Source: Streptomyces sp. Act143 (GTDB taxonomy: Bacteria > Actinomycetota > Actinomycetes > Streptomycetales > Streptomycetaceae). From it: 64,000 nucleotides of DNA. This document shows positions 16,575 to 24,377 of this stretch, piece after piece. How positions within the stretch are numbered: position 1 is the first letter of the stretch; each line of letters starts with the position of its first letter. The translations under genes were made by a program, and so were the position numbers. The stretch covers positions 6,386,639 to 6,450,638 of the forward strand of contig NZ_QFRX01000001.1 in assembly GCF_003143935.1 (NCBI RefSeq). The letters run 5' to 3'. The notes under the pieces were generated by a model. That model saw nothing but the letters and a program-made list of their open reading frames with translations, made no database searches and was not told where the DNA came from.

Positions 16575-17960
16575 TTACGGATGCGTCATCCGCAGGACAT
16601 CCAGCGCCTCGTCGAGCTGCTCGACGCTGAGGTCCCCGCGCTCCACGTACCCGCCCTCCAGCACGACTTGACGGATGGTCTTCCGCTCCGCGAGCGCCTT
16701 CTTGGCGACCTTGGCGGCCTCCTCGTACCCGATGTACTTGTTGAGCGGGGTGACGACGGAGGGTGACGACTCGGCGTACTCGCGCGCGCGTTCCCGGTGC
16801 GCGACGGTGCCGTCGACGGTCCGGTCGGCGAGCAGCCGGGAGACGCTGGCGAGCAGCCTGATGGATTCGAGCACGTTCTTCGCGATGACCGGCAGCATCA
16901 CATTGAGCTCGAAGTTACCGGCGGCACCGGCGGCGGCGACGGTCGCGTCATTGCCGATGACCTGGGCGGAGACCATGAGAACGGCCTCCGGGATGACCGG
17001 GTTGACCTTCCCCGGCATGATCGAGGACCCCGGCTGGAGATCGGGCAGCGAGATCTCGGCGAGCCCGGTGCGCGGCCCGGAGGCCATCCACCGCAGATCG
17101 TTGGCGATCTTCGTCAGCCCGACCGCGATGGTCCGCAGCTGCCCGCTGGTCTCGACGATCCCGTCCCGGGCCCCCTGCGCCTCGAAGTGGTCGCGGGCCT
17201 CGGTCAGCGGCAGCCCGGTCATGCGCGCGACCTCCTCGATGACGGCGGCGGAGAACCCGGGCGGCGTGTTGATGCCGGTCCCGACCGCGGTACCCCCGAG
17301 GGGGAGCTCGGCGAGGCGGGGAAGGGACGCGTAGAGCCGCTCGACGCCGTACCGCACCTGGGCGGCGTACCCGCCGAACTCCTGCCCCAGGGTCACGGGC
17401 GTGGCGTCCATGAGATGGGTCCGCCCGGACTTCACGACGTCGGCGAACTCCTCCGACTTCCGGGAGAGGGAGTCGGCGAGATGCTCGAGGGCGGGGATGA
17501 GATCACGGGTGACGGCGGCGGTGGCGGCGATGTGGATGGAGGACGGGAAGACGTCGTTGGACGACTGGGAGGCGTTGACGTGGTCGTTGGGGTGCACGTC
17601 CCGCCCGAGCCGCTCGGTGGCGAGGGTGGCGACGACCTCGTTGGTGTTCATGTTGGACGAGGTCCCGGACCCGGTCTGGAAGACGTCGACGGGGAAGTGC
17701 GCGTCCCACTCGCCGGCGGCGACCTCGGCCGCGGCCTCCTGGATCGCCTCGGCGACGTCCTTGTCGAGCACTCCCAGCCGCGCGTTGACCTTCGCGGCGG
17801 CCCCCTTGATCCGCGCGAGCGCCTCGATGTGCGCCCGCTCGATCCGCTGCCCGGAGATGGGGAAGTTCTCGACGGCCCGCTGCGTCTGCGCCCGCCACTT
17901 GGCGTCGACGGGGACGCGGACCTCGCCCATGGAGTCGTGCTCGATGCGGTATTCGCTCAT
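16575..17960 (-). CDS. fumC: Fumarate hydratase, class II
   Basis: 461 aa, the normal length for the iron-independent tetrameric fumarase that interconverts fumarate and L-malate in the TCA cycle. The superfamily signature GSSIMPGKVNP lies at about residues 311-321. Other active-site blocks are TGSGTSSNMNTNE, NDHVNASQSSNDVFP, SGRTHLMDATPVTLGQEF and GTAVGTGINTPPGF. A second, iron-sulfur class I fumarase is encoded immediately upstream on the same strand, separated by a 315-bp gap that carries a perfect tandem repeat. FumC probably covers fumarase activity when iron is short or superoxide damages the class I enzyme. Confidence 0.97.
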   Translation of the reverse strand: MSEYRIEHDSMGEVRVPVDAKWRAQTQRAVENFPISGQRIERAHIEALARIKGAAAKVNARLGVLDKDVAEAIQEAAAEVAAGEWDAHFPVDVFQTGSGTSSNMNTNEVVATLATERLGRDVHPNDHVNASQSSNDVFPSSIHIAATAAVTRDLIPALEHLADSLSRKSEEFADVVKSGRTHLMDATPVTLGQEFGGYAAQVRYGVERLYASLPRLAELPLGGTAVGTGINTPPGFSAAVIEEVARMTGLPLTEARDHFEAQGARDGIVETSGQLRTIAVGLTKIANDLRWMASGPRTGLAEISLPDLQPGSSIMPGKVNPVIPEAVLMVSAQVIGNDATVAAAGAAGNFELNVMLPVIAKNVLESIRLLASVSRLLADRTVDGTVAHRERAREYAESSPSVVTPLNKYIGYEEAAKVAKKALAERKTIRQVVLEGGYVERGDLSVEQLDEALDVLRMTHP

Positions 17961-18275
17961 GCCGGGTACAGCGACCGGGACGCCGGAGATGTTCCGGGCC
18001 GTGCGCCGAACGGGCTCAGCAGCCTGGGGCGCCCTGAGCGGAGACCGCGCACTCGGTCACGAAGGGCTCCTGGCGATGACGTCGTCCGCGAGGACGGACC
18101 CGCGGGGGTTGCGCTCGGGCGGCGGTGTGTCGGTGTCGGACACGAGACGTCGGGCGGCGGTGTGTCGGTGTCGGACACGAGACGGGCCCACCTGGATCAA
18201 GGGACCGTGACGAAAAGGGAGTTGCTGTGACGTCACGGACCTCGCCGCAGGGGGGCCCGCCCCGGGGGAGCAGCG
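17961..18275 (-). promoter_or_regulatory. 315-bp intergenic region between class I and class II fumarase genes
   Basis: No convincing gene is seen here. The minus-strand frames running through it are low-complexity arginine/proline shadows. The main structure is the two-copy 35-bp repeat at 18115-18184, each copy carrying a gtgtc-g-gacac palindrome. The fumC promoter must lie in this interval, but no clear -10/-35 pair was identified. Confidence 0.5.
18115..18184. repeat. Perfect tandem duplication of a 35-bp palindrome-bearing unit
   Basis: Two head-to-tail identical 35-bp copies (18115-18149, 18150-18184). Each contains gtgtcggacac, a perfect 5-bp inverted repeat around one base. The copies are thus two dyads with 35-bp centre-to-centre spacing, in front of fumC and just past the end of the class I fumarase gene. 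Confidence 0.9.
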
Positions 18276-19943
18276 TTACGCCAGCCCGGGTCCCCGCACC
18301 GGGATCGACGTGAAGGTCGGCGCGGGCGCCGGGTCCTGGAAGAAGTCGTTGCCCTTGTCGTCCACCACGATGAACGCCGGGAAGTCCTCGACCTCGATCT
18401 TCCAGACCGCCTCCATGCCGAGCTCCTCGTACTCGACGACCTCGACCTTCTTGATGCAGTCCTGGGCGAGACGGGCCGCGGGGCCGCCGATGGAGCCGAG
18501 GTAGAAGCCGCCGTGGGTGCCGCACGCGTCGGTGACCTGCTTGCTGCGGTTGCCCTTCGCCAGCATGACCTTCGAGCCGCCCGCCGCCTGGAACTGCTCC
18601 ACGTAGGAGTCCATACGGCCGGCCGTCGTCGGACCGAAGGAACCGGAGGCGTAGCCCTCGGGGGTCTTGGCCGGGCCCGCGTAGTACACCGGGTGGTCCT
18701 TCAGGTACTGCGGCATCTCCTCGCCCGCGTCCAGCCGCTCCTTGATCTTGGCGTGCGCGATGTCACGGGCCACGACCAGCGGGCCGGACAGCGAGAGCCG
18801 GGTCTTGACCGGGTACTTCGTCAGCTCGGCGAGGATCGACTCCATCGGCTGGTTGAGGTCGATCCGGACCACGTCACCGGCCTCGTCCAGGTGCTCGTCC
18901 GTCGTCTCCGGCAGGAACCGCGCCGGGTCCGTCTCCAGCTGCTCCAGGAAGACGCCCTCGGGCGTGATCTTCGCGAGGGCCTGACGGTCGGCCGAGCAGG
19001 ACACGGCGATGGCGACCGGGCAGGACGCGCCGTGGCGGGGGAGGCGGACCACCCGTACGTCGTGGCAGAAGTACTTGCCGCCGAACTGCGCCCCGATCCC
19101 GATCTTCTGCGTCAGCTCGAAGACCTTCTGCTCCAGGTCCTTGTCCCGGAAGCCGTGGCCCAGCTCGGAGCCCTCGGCCGGGATCTCGTCAAGGTAGTGC
19201 GCGGAGGCGTACTTCGCCGTCTTCAGCGCGTACTCGGCGCTGGTGCCGCCGACGACGATCGCCAGGTGGTACGGCGGGCAGGCGGCCGTACCCAGTGAAC
19301 GGATCTTCTCCTCCAGGAACTTCATCATGGAGGCCTCGTTGAGGACGGCCTTCGTCTCCTGGTAGAGGAACGACTTGTTGGCGCTGCCGCCGCCCTTGGC
19401 CATGAACAGGAACTTGTAGGCGCCGCCGTCGGTCGCGTACAGCTCGATCTGGGCCGGGAGGTTGGAGCCGGTGTTCTTCTCGTCCCACATGGTCAGCGGG
19501 GCCATCTGCGAGTAGCGCAGGTTGAGCTTGGTGTAGGCGTCGTAGATGCCCCGGGACAGGGCCTCCTCGTCGCCGCCCTGGGTGAGGACGTTCTGACCGC
19601 GCTTGCCCATGACGATCGCCGTGCCGGTGTCCTGGCACATCGGCAGCACGCCCGCCGCCGCGATGTTCGCGTTCTTCAGCAGGTCCAGGGCCACGAACTT
19701 GTCGTTGCCCGACGCCTCGGGGTCGTCGATGATCCGGCGCAGCTGGGCCAGGTGGGCCGGGCGCAGGTAGTGCTGGATGTCGTGGATGGCCTCGGCGGCC
19801 AGCTTGCGCAGGGCCTCCGGCTCGACCTTGAGGAACGTGCGCCCGTCGGCCTCGAAGGTGGAGACACCCTCGGAGGTCACCAGCCGGTAGGGGGTGGTGT
19901 CCTCTCCCATGGGGAGCAGATCGGTGTACGCGAACTCAGGCAT
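18276..19943 (-). CDS. fumA: Fumarate hydratase, class I ([4Fe-4S])
   Basis: 555-aa class I fumarase with both domains fused. The N-terminal alpha domain includes PMCQDTGTAIVMGKRGQ with the first cluster cysteine. Further cluster cysteines sit in TAACPPYH and in the central segment near VSCSADRQ. The C-terminal beta domain includes SLSGPLVVARDIAHAK, GPTTAGRMDSYVEQF and KGNRSKQVTDACGTHGGFYLGSIGG. It catalyses fumarate hydration through an oxygen-labile iron-sulfur cluster, unlike the neighbouring class II enzyme. GAGGAA lies 9 nt before the ATG. The symbol follows the E. coli class I family; Streptomyces annotations sometimes use fumB. Confidence 0.95.
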   Translation of the reverse strand: MPEFAYTDLLPMGEDTTPYRLVTSEGVSTFEADGRTFLKVEPEALRKLAAEAIHDIQHYLRPAHLAQLRRIIDDPEASGNDKFVALDLLKNANIAAAGVLPMCQDTGTAIVMGKRGQNVLTQGGDEEALSRGIYDAYTKLNLRYSQMAPLTMWDEKNTGSNLPAQIELYATDGGAYKFLFMAKGGGSANKSFLYQETKAVLNEASMMKFLEEKIRSLGTAACPPYHLAIVVGGTSAEYALKTAKYASAHYLDEIPAEGSELGHGFRDKDLEQKVFELTQKIGIGAQFGGKYFCHDVRVVRLPRHGASCPVAIAVSCSADRQALAKITPEGVFLEQLETDPARFLPETTDEHLDEAGDVVRIDLNQPMESILAELTKYPVKTRLSLSGPLVVARDIAHAKIKERLDAGEEMPQYLKDHPVYYAGPAKTPEGYASGSFGPTTAGRMDSYVEQFQAAGGSKVMLAKGNRSKQVTDACGTHGGFYLGSIGGPAARLAQDCIKKVEVVEYEELGMEAVWKIEVEDFPAFIVVDDKGNDFFQDPAPAPTFTSIPVRGPGLA

Positions 19944-20076
19944 CTCGGCCCATTCCTCACTCGAACGACGGCGGCCGGCCTCCGTTGGCAGGCCTCACCA
20001 GCCTAGAACCTGTCCAAGGCGGGCAGCTTGTGAGGTCAGGCTCAGTTCGGCAGCACCGGTTGTCCACAGGCCTAGT

Positions 20077-20102
20077 CGCGATCTATCGCGTTTCGGTACG
20101 CT
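20077..20102 (+). promoter_or_regulatory. Promoter of leaderless DUF1707 gene
   Basis: A -10-like TACGCT (20097-20102) lies exactly 6 nt before GTG 20109, with an inverted repeat cgcgat-ct-atcgcg (20077-20090) where a -35 or operator would be. Confidence 0.5.
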
Positions 20103-20108
20103 GCTGCC

Positions 20109-20825
20109 GTGGACCTTCAGAAGCAGGACCTGCCGACGCCGACCCCGCCCGCCGCCACTGCCTCGGGCGCTCCCGGCCTGCGCGCCTCCGACGCCGACCG
20201 GGACCGCGTCGCGGACATCCTGCGCGAGGCGCTCGCCGAGGGCCGCCTCACCGCCGACGAGCACGCCGAGCGGGTCGAGGGGGCGCTGACCGCCAAGACC
20301 GTGGGCGAGCTGGACGTCTTCATCCAGGACCTGCCCGCCGCGCACGCCCGCCGGGAGACGGCGACGTACGCCGTGGCCCCGAACCGCCCGGCCGCGGGCG
20401 CCGTCCCGGTCGACCCCGACGAGAACGTGGTCGCGGTGTTCAGCAGCGCCGTCCGCAAGGGCCGCTGGCGGGCCGGCCGCCGCATCCACGCGTACGCGAT
20501 CTTCGGCAGCGTCGAGATCGACCTCAGCGAGGCCCTCTTCGAGTACCAGCAGGTCCTGGTCAAGGCGATCTCGATCTTCGGCAGCATCGAGATCCGCGTC
20601 CCGGAGAACGTCTCGCTGCGCAGCACCGGAGGCGGCGTACTGGGCAACTTCGAGGTGGACACGCTCGACGCGGCCGACCCCCAGGCGCCGGTGGTCTACG
20701 TGGACGGCTGGGCCGTGCTCGGCAACATCGAGGGACGGGCCCGGCGCGGCAAGCTCGTCGCGGACATTCTCGATCGCGTGCAGCGCAAGGTCGACAAGGG
20801 TTTGCGCAAACACCTGGACCGTTGA
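20109..20825 (+). CDS. DUF1707 protein with LiaF-like C-terminal domain
   Basis: 238 aa. Residues about 25-75 form the SHOCT-like DUF1707 domain (LRASDADRDRVADILREALAEGRLTADEHAERVEGALTA, TVGELDVFIQDLP). The C-terminal half has repeated beta-helix-like motifs (AIFGSVEIDLSEA, SIFGSIEIRVPENV, VLGNFEVDT, VLGNIEGRAR) typical of the DUF2154/LiaF-like cell-wall-active antibiotic response domain. There is no transmembrane helix, so it is probably cytoplasmic. LiaF-type domains regulate envelope-stress kinases; no two-component system is adjacent, so the partner is unknown. A TACGCT box 6 nt before the GTG suggests leaderless translation. Confidence 0.9.
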   Translation: MDLQKQDLPTPTPPAATASGAPGLRASDADRDRVADILREALAEGRLTADEHAERVEGALTAKTVGELDVFIQDLPAAHARRETATYAVAPNRPAAGAVPVDPDENVVAVFSSAVRKGRWRAGRRIHAYAIFGSVEIDLSEALFEYQQVLVKAISIFGSIEIRVPENVSLRSTGGGVLGNFEVDTLDAADPQAPVVYVDGWAVLGNIEGRARRGKLVADILDRVQRKVDKGLRKHLDR

Positions 20826-21175
20826 CGGTTGTGAATCAGGCGTCGCGCGAAGGGAGTTGATCCGACTGCGGGCCGCCCCCGGTCCACTCGCGCTCCCGCG
20901 CGGCACCACCCGTGATCCAGCGGTTCGGAACTCAGTGCATAGGCTCGCGTACAACGGGTAGGCCTTGCTGCATCGTCTCTTGGAGGGTTGCCGTGGGATT
21001 CACGCGGGGCCCGGCACGCCCGGCACGCACGCTCGCGGCGTTGCCGAGCCGCCCTTGTAGCTCCGTTACGAGGCCGACTCGGCGCCTTGCGATCGCACGC
21101 ACCGGACGCACCGGCCTCACTCATGTGAACCCCGCGGCACCCTCCAGCTCGCGAAGCCGTCGTCAGGAGTAGACC
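20826..21175 (+). promoter_or_regulatory. 350-bp region upstream of the WhiB-like gene
   Basis: No supported gene. An ECF-like promoter candidate is GGAAC (20927-20931), a 17-bp spacer, and GTAC (20949-20952), which would give an unusually long leader of about 215 nt before the WhiB-like start. Short overlapping frames here are arginine/serine-rich shadows. The long 5' UTR could host post-transcriptional control, but no defined RNA structure was recognised. Confidence 0.35.
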
Positions 21176-21553
21176 GTGCTGCAACCGCCGCATTCGTCCC
21201 TGCAGGTAGCTGTTGTTCCGGCTCAGCGGGTGCCAGTGCGAGACAGGGACCAAGACGCACCCTGGCACACCGAGGCGGTGTGCCGCCGCGACGAGGCCGG
21301 CCTGTTCTTCGCCCCTTCCAAGGAACCCACCGCGGCGCGCCTCTCCCGTGAAGAGGCCGCGAAGCGGGTCTGTGCCCGCTGCCCCGTCATGGTCGAGTGT
21401 CGCGAGCACGCCCTCCTGCAACCCGAGCCCTACGGCGTCTGGGGCGGCCTGACGGCCGCGGAACGCCGGGTGGTCCTGGCCCGGCGCAGGCGCCGCGAGA
21501 TGGAACTGAAGAAGGCGGCGCGGACGACCGGACGCATAGCGCAGGCAGGCTAG
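21176..21553 (+). CDS. wblI: WhiB-like iron-sulfur transcription factor (WblI-type)
   Basis: 125-aa Wbl protein. Four cysteines for a [4Fe-4S] or NO-sensing cluster are at 36, 66, 69 and 75 (AVCRRDEAG...RVCARCPVMVEC), and the beta-turn GVWGGLT is at about 87-93, followed by a basic tail. Wbl proteins bind the primary sigma factor and alter promoter choice in response to redox or nitric oxide. The position just upstream of glpX matches the gene called wblI in S. coelicolor, from memory. GTG 21176 has AGGAG 6 nt upstream. A hairpin terminator follows. Confidence 0.93.
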   Translation: MLQPPHSSLQVAVVPAQRVPVRDRDQDAPWHTEAVCRRDEAGLFFAPSKEPTAARLSREEAAKRVCARCPVMVECREHALLQPEPYGVWGGLTAAERRVVLARRRRREMELKKAARTTGRIAQAG

Positions 21554-21570
21554 ACAGCCTGCAACGACGA

Positions 21571-21602
21571 AAGGGCGCCCCCTCCGCACCGGGGGCGCCC
21601 TT
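21571..21602 (+). terminator. Bidirectional terminator between wblI and glpX
   Basis: Perfect 12-bp stem aagggcgccccc / gggggcgccctt with an 8-nt loop between convergent genes. Confidence 0.9.
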
Positions 21603-21634
21603 CGTGGTCACCGGGTCCGGCGACGTCCCGCTGT

Positions 21635-22669
21635 CTACTTCGCCCGATCGAAATCGATCGCGCTGTAAGCCCGCAGCTTGCTCAGCCGGTGCTCGGAATC
21701 GATCCGCCGTACCGTCCCCGACTTCGACCGCATCACGATCGAGTCGGTCGTCGCGGTCTCCGACCGGTACCGCACACCCCGCAGCAGCTCGCCGTCGGTG
21801 ATGCCGGTCGCGACGAAGAACACGTTGTCCCCGGAGACCAGGTCGTCGGTCATCAGCACCCGGTCCAGGTCGTGCCCGGCGTCGATCGCCCGCGCCCGCT
21901 CCTCGTCGTCCTTCGGCCACAACTTGCCCTGGATCGTGCCCCCGAGGCACTTCACCGCACAGGCCGAGATGATCCCCTCCGGCGTGCCGCCGATGCCCAG
22001 CAGCATGTCGACGCCGGTGCCCTCGCGCAGCGCGTAGATGGAGCCCGCCACGTCGCCGTCGGAGATCAGCTTGATGCGCGCGCCGGCCTCCCGGATCTCC
22101 TTGATGATCCCCTCGTGCCGCGGCCGGTCGAGGATGACGACCGTCACGTCCTCCGGCGTGGACCGCTTCGCCTTGGCGACCCGCCGGATGTTCACCGACA
22201 CCGGCGCGTTGATGTCGACGAAGTCGGCGGCCTCGGGGCCGGTGACCAGCTTGTCCATGTAGAACACGGCGGACGGGTCGAACATCGAGCCCCGGTCCGC
22301 GGCGGCCAGCACGGCGATCGCGTTCGGCATGCCCTTGGCCGTCAGCGTCGTACCGTCGATCGGGTCGACGGCGATGTCGCACTCGGGACCGGTGCCGTCG
22401 CCGACCCGCTCCCCGTTGAAGAGCATCGGCGCCTCGTCCTTCTCGCCCTCGCCGATGACGACCACGCCGTTCATCGACACGGTGGAGACGAGGGTCCGCA
22501 TGGCGCGCACCGCGGCGCCGTCGGCGCCGTTCTTGTCGCCGCGCCCGACCCAGCGGCCCGCGGCCATCGCGGCGGCTTCGGTCACCCGGACGAGTTCCAG
22601 GGCGAGGTTGCGGTCGGGGGCTTCACTGGGAACTTCGAGCTCGGACGGCAGATGATGATGCTCGGTCAT
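21635..22669 (-). CDS. glpX: Fructose-1,6-bisphosphatase, class II
   Basis: 344 aa, full-length GlpX-type FBPase that hydrolyses fructose 1,6-bisphosphate to fructose 6-phosphate in gluconeogenesis. The Li+-sensitive phosphatase core has GEGEKDEAPML, the metal-binding DIAVDPIDGTTLTAKGMPNA, ISDGDVAGSIYA, and GIGGTPEGIISACAVKCLGG. It is the only FBPase class expected in actinobacteria. Divergent from the DUF4245 gene with 126 bp between starts. No operon partner. Confidence 0.97.
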   Translation of the reverse strand: MTEHHHLPSELEVPSEAPDRNLALELVRVTEAAAMAAGRWVGRGDKNGADGAAVRAMRTLVSTVSMNGVVVIGEGEKDEAPMLFNGERVGDGTGPECDIAVDPIDGTTLTAKGMPNAIAVLAAADRGSMFDPSAVFYMDKLVTGPEAADFVDINAPVSVNIRRVAKAKRSTPEDVTVVILDRPRHEGIIKEIREAGARIKLISDGDVAGSIYALREGTGVDMLLGIGGTPEGIISACAVKCLGGTIQGKLWPKDDEERARAIDAGHDLDRVLMTDDLVSGDNVFFVATGITDGELLRGVRYRSETATTDSIVMRSKSGTVRRIDSEHRLSKLRAYSAIDFDRAK

Positions 22670-22783
22670 CGAGGCGCACCTTTCTGATACGACGACGGCC
22701 GGATGAGGGTTCGATCCTCGACTCTATCGTCAGTGCGACAAAATGAGCAGGGGACCCCACGGATGAGCGGGCCGGGCACCTGC

Positions 22784-22789
22784 GACGAT
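22784..22789 (+). promoter_or_regulatory. -10 box for leaderless DUF4245 transcript
   Basis: GACGAT lies exactly 6 nt before GTG 22796, where no Shine-Dalgarno is present. Confidence 0.45.
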
Positions 22790-22795
22790 AGGGGC

Positions 22796-23329
22796 GTGGC
22801 AGGTTCGTATGGCAAGAGCGGCAAGCAGAAGACGATCCGGGACATGGTGCTGTCCCTGGGGCTGATCGGTCTCATGGCAGGTGTCATCTACCTGTTCATC
22901 CCGCACGACGACTCCGACCCCGAGGTGAAGCAGGTCGACTACCGCGTCGAGCTGCTCACCGCGCGCCGCGCCGCGTCGTACCCGGTGCTGGCGCCCGAGG
23001 GCCTGTCCGGCGGCTGGAAGGCGACCTCCGTCCGTTACGACGGCGCCGACGCGGAGTCCTGGCACCTGGGCTTCGCCACCCCCGGCGGTGAGTACGCCCA
23101 GATCGAGCAGTCCGCGACGCAGAAGCCGGAGGCGTTCATCGACGCCGCCAGCCAGGGCGGCGAGGAGACGGAGACCACCGCGGAGATCGGCGGCCGCACC
23201 TGGATCCGCTACGACGGCGGCCGCTACGACGCGCTCGTGCACCAGGGCGAAGGCGCGACGACGGTGCTGGCGGGCACCGGCGGCTACGACCAGCTGGCGC
23301 AGATGGCGAAGGCGCTGAAGGCGAAGTGA
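22796..23329 (+). CDS. DUF4245 single-pass membrane protein
   Basis: 177 aa. A short basic N-terminus (AGSYGKSGKQKT) is followed by one membrane helix (about residues 17-36, MVLSLGLIGLMAGVIYLF) and an exported domain with PVLAPEGLSGGWKATSVRY, SWHLGFATPGGEYAQIEQS, GRTWIRYDGGRYDALVHQGEGATTVLAGTGG. This is the DUF4245 family of actinobacteria, function unknown. GTG 22796 is chosen because the protein then starts with the family pattern; a GACGAT -10 6 nt upstream suggests a leaderless mRNA. The frame is open further upstream without similarity. Confidence 0.88.
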   Translation: MAGSYGKSGKQKTIRDMVLSLGLIGLMAGVIYLFIPHDDSDPEVKQVDYRVELLTARRAASYPVLAPEGLSGGWKATSVRYDGADAESWHLGFATPGGEYAQIEQSATQKPEAFIDAASQGGEETETTAEIGGRTWIRYDGGRYDALVHQGEGATTVLAGTGGYDQLAQMAKALKAK

Positions 23330-23345
23330 CCCGACACGCATGAGG

Positions 23346-23375
23346 AAGGCCCCCGGCTCGGAAGCCGGGGGCCTT
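23346..23375 (+). terminator. Terminator after DUF4245 gene
   Basis: Perfect 13-bp stem aaggcccccggct / agccgggggcctt with tetraloop cgga, ending in a short run of T. It also serves the convergent nitroreductase gene. Confidence 0.93.
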
Positions 23376-23394
23376 TTCAGCGCTGTGCGGCCGC

Positions 23395-23985
23395 TCAGAC
23401 CGTGGTGACGACCTCGTCGTAGGCGAGGCGCGGCGAGCGCGGGTAGGAGGCGTTCTCGCCCGGCTTGCCGATGTTGACGATCATCAGCGGGGTGTGGTCG
23501 TCGTCCAGGAACTCCTTGCGGACGCCCTCGTGGTCGAAGCCGGTCATCGGGCCGGCGGCGAGACCGGCGGCGCGGACGCCGACGATGAAGTACGCGGCCT
23601 GGAGGGCGGCGTTCATCCGGGCGGCGGACTCACGGACCGGGCGCTCGCCGAAGAAGACGTCCTTGGCCTGCGGGAAGGCGGGGAAGAGGGTCGGCAGCTC
23701 CTCGTGGAACTCGTTGTCCGCGGAGAGGATCGCGACCAGCGGGGCGGTGGCCGTCTTGGCCTGGTTGCCCTCGGCCATGAGCGGCACCAGGCGCTCGCGG
23801 GCCTCGGCGGAGCGGACCAGGGTGATGCGCAGCGGGGTCTGGTTGAAGGCGGTCGGGCCGAACTTGACCAGGTCGTAGATCGCCTGGACCTGCTCGTCCG
23901 TCACCGGCTCGGCGGTGAAGGCGTTCGCGGTGTGGGCCTCGCGGAACAGCAGGTCCTGGGCGGCGGGGTCAAGAACGAGAGACAT
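23395..23985 (-). CDS. RutE/HadB-type nitroreductase family protein
   Basis: 196 aa, full-length FMN-dependent nitroreductase-fold protein of the malonic semialdehyde reductase (RutE) subfamily. It shows LLFREAHTANAFTAEPV, the KFGPTAFNQTPLRITLVRS FMN-binding segment, a helix DVFFGERPVRESAARMNAALQAAYFI, and the GLAAGPMTGFDHEGV segment. It probably reduces quinone-like, enal or semialdehyde substrates with NAD(P)H; no pyrimidine-catabolism genes are adjacent, so the physiological substrate is uncertain. ATG 23985 has AGAAGG 6 nt upstream. The promoter and operator immediately upstream suggest single-gene control by a MarR/HxlR-like regulator. Confidence 0.9.
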   Translation of the reverse strand: MSLVLDPAAQDLLFREAHTANAFTAEPVTDEQVQAIYDLVKFGPTAFNQTPLRITLVRSAEARERLVPLMAEGNQAKTATAPLVAILSADNEFHEELPTLFPAFPQAKDVFFGERPVRESAARMNAALQAAYFIVGVRAAGLAAGPMTGFDHEGVRKEFLDDDHTPLMIVNIGKPGENASYPRSPRLAYDEVVTTV

Positions 23986-24047
23986 GATCAACCTTCTGGG
24001 GACGTACGTCGGACCCCGAAACGGACCGGGGACCGGTTAACGCCTCA

Positions 24048-24076
24048 ACCATAGGACGATGAAGTTCAAGCTTCAA
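24048..24076 (-). promoter_or_regulatory. Promoter with overlapping operator for the nitroreductase gene
   Basis: On the minus strand a -35 TTGAAG and -10 TATGGT are separated by exactly 17 bp. An inverted repeat tgaag-ttcaag-cttca (24060-24075) overlaps the -35, ideal for a repressor. The regulator is unknown; HxlR or MarR families are typical for this enzyme class. Confidence 0.65.
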
Positions 24077-24125
24077 CTAATGCCGGGATGAAGTGGCCCG
24101 CTTCACAACGCGCCGACCCGCCTCC

Positions 24126-24368
24126 CTACTCGGACTCGCCCTCAGCGGCCTCCCCGCCGCCGTCCTCCTCCGCCAGCGCCGCGTCCAGCCGCGCCCGCGC
24201 CCCCTCCAGCCATCGCCGGCACACCTTGGCCAGCTCCTCGCCCCGCTCCCAGAGCGCGAGGGACTCCTCCAGCGTCGTACCGCCCGCCTCCAGTCGTCGT
24301 ACGACGTCGATCAGCTCGTCCCGCGCCTGCTCGTAGCCGAGCGCCTCATCCACCTTGCTGCTGGTCAT
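24126..24368 (-). CDS. xseB: Exodeoxyribonuclease VII small subunit
   Basis: 80 aa, standard length for XseB. The conserved antiparallel helical hairpin is seen: YEQARDELIDVVRRLEAGGTTLEESLALWERGEELAKVCRRWLEGARARLDA. The tail is acidic (EEDGGGEAAEGESE). Several XseB copies bind each XseA in exonuclease VII, which degrades single-stranded DNA to oligonucleotides. It starts 9 nt after xseA stops, confirming the operon. Confidence 0.96.
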   Translation of the reverse strand: MTSSKVDEALGYEQARDELIDVVRRLEAGGTTLEESLALWERGEELAKVCRRWLEGARARLDAALAEEDGGGEAAEGESE

Positions 24369-24377
24369 GCGCCCACC

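Noticed and set aside
20912..21172. 86-aa open frame before the WhiB-like gene
   Set aside because: Ser/Arg/Thr-rich composition, no ribosome-binding site and no family resemblance.
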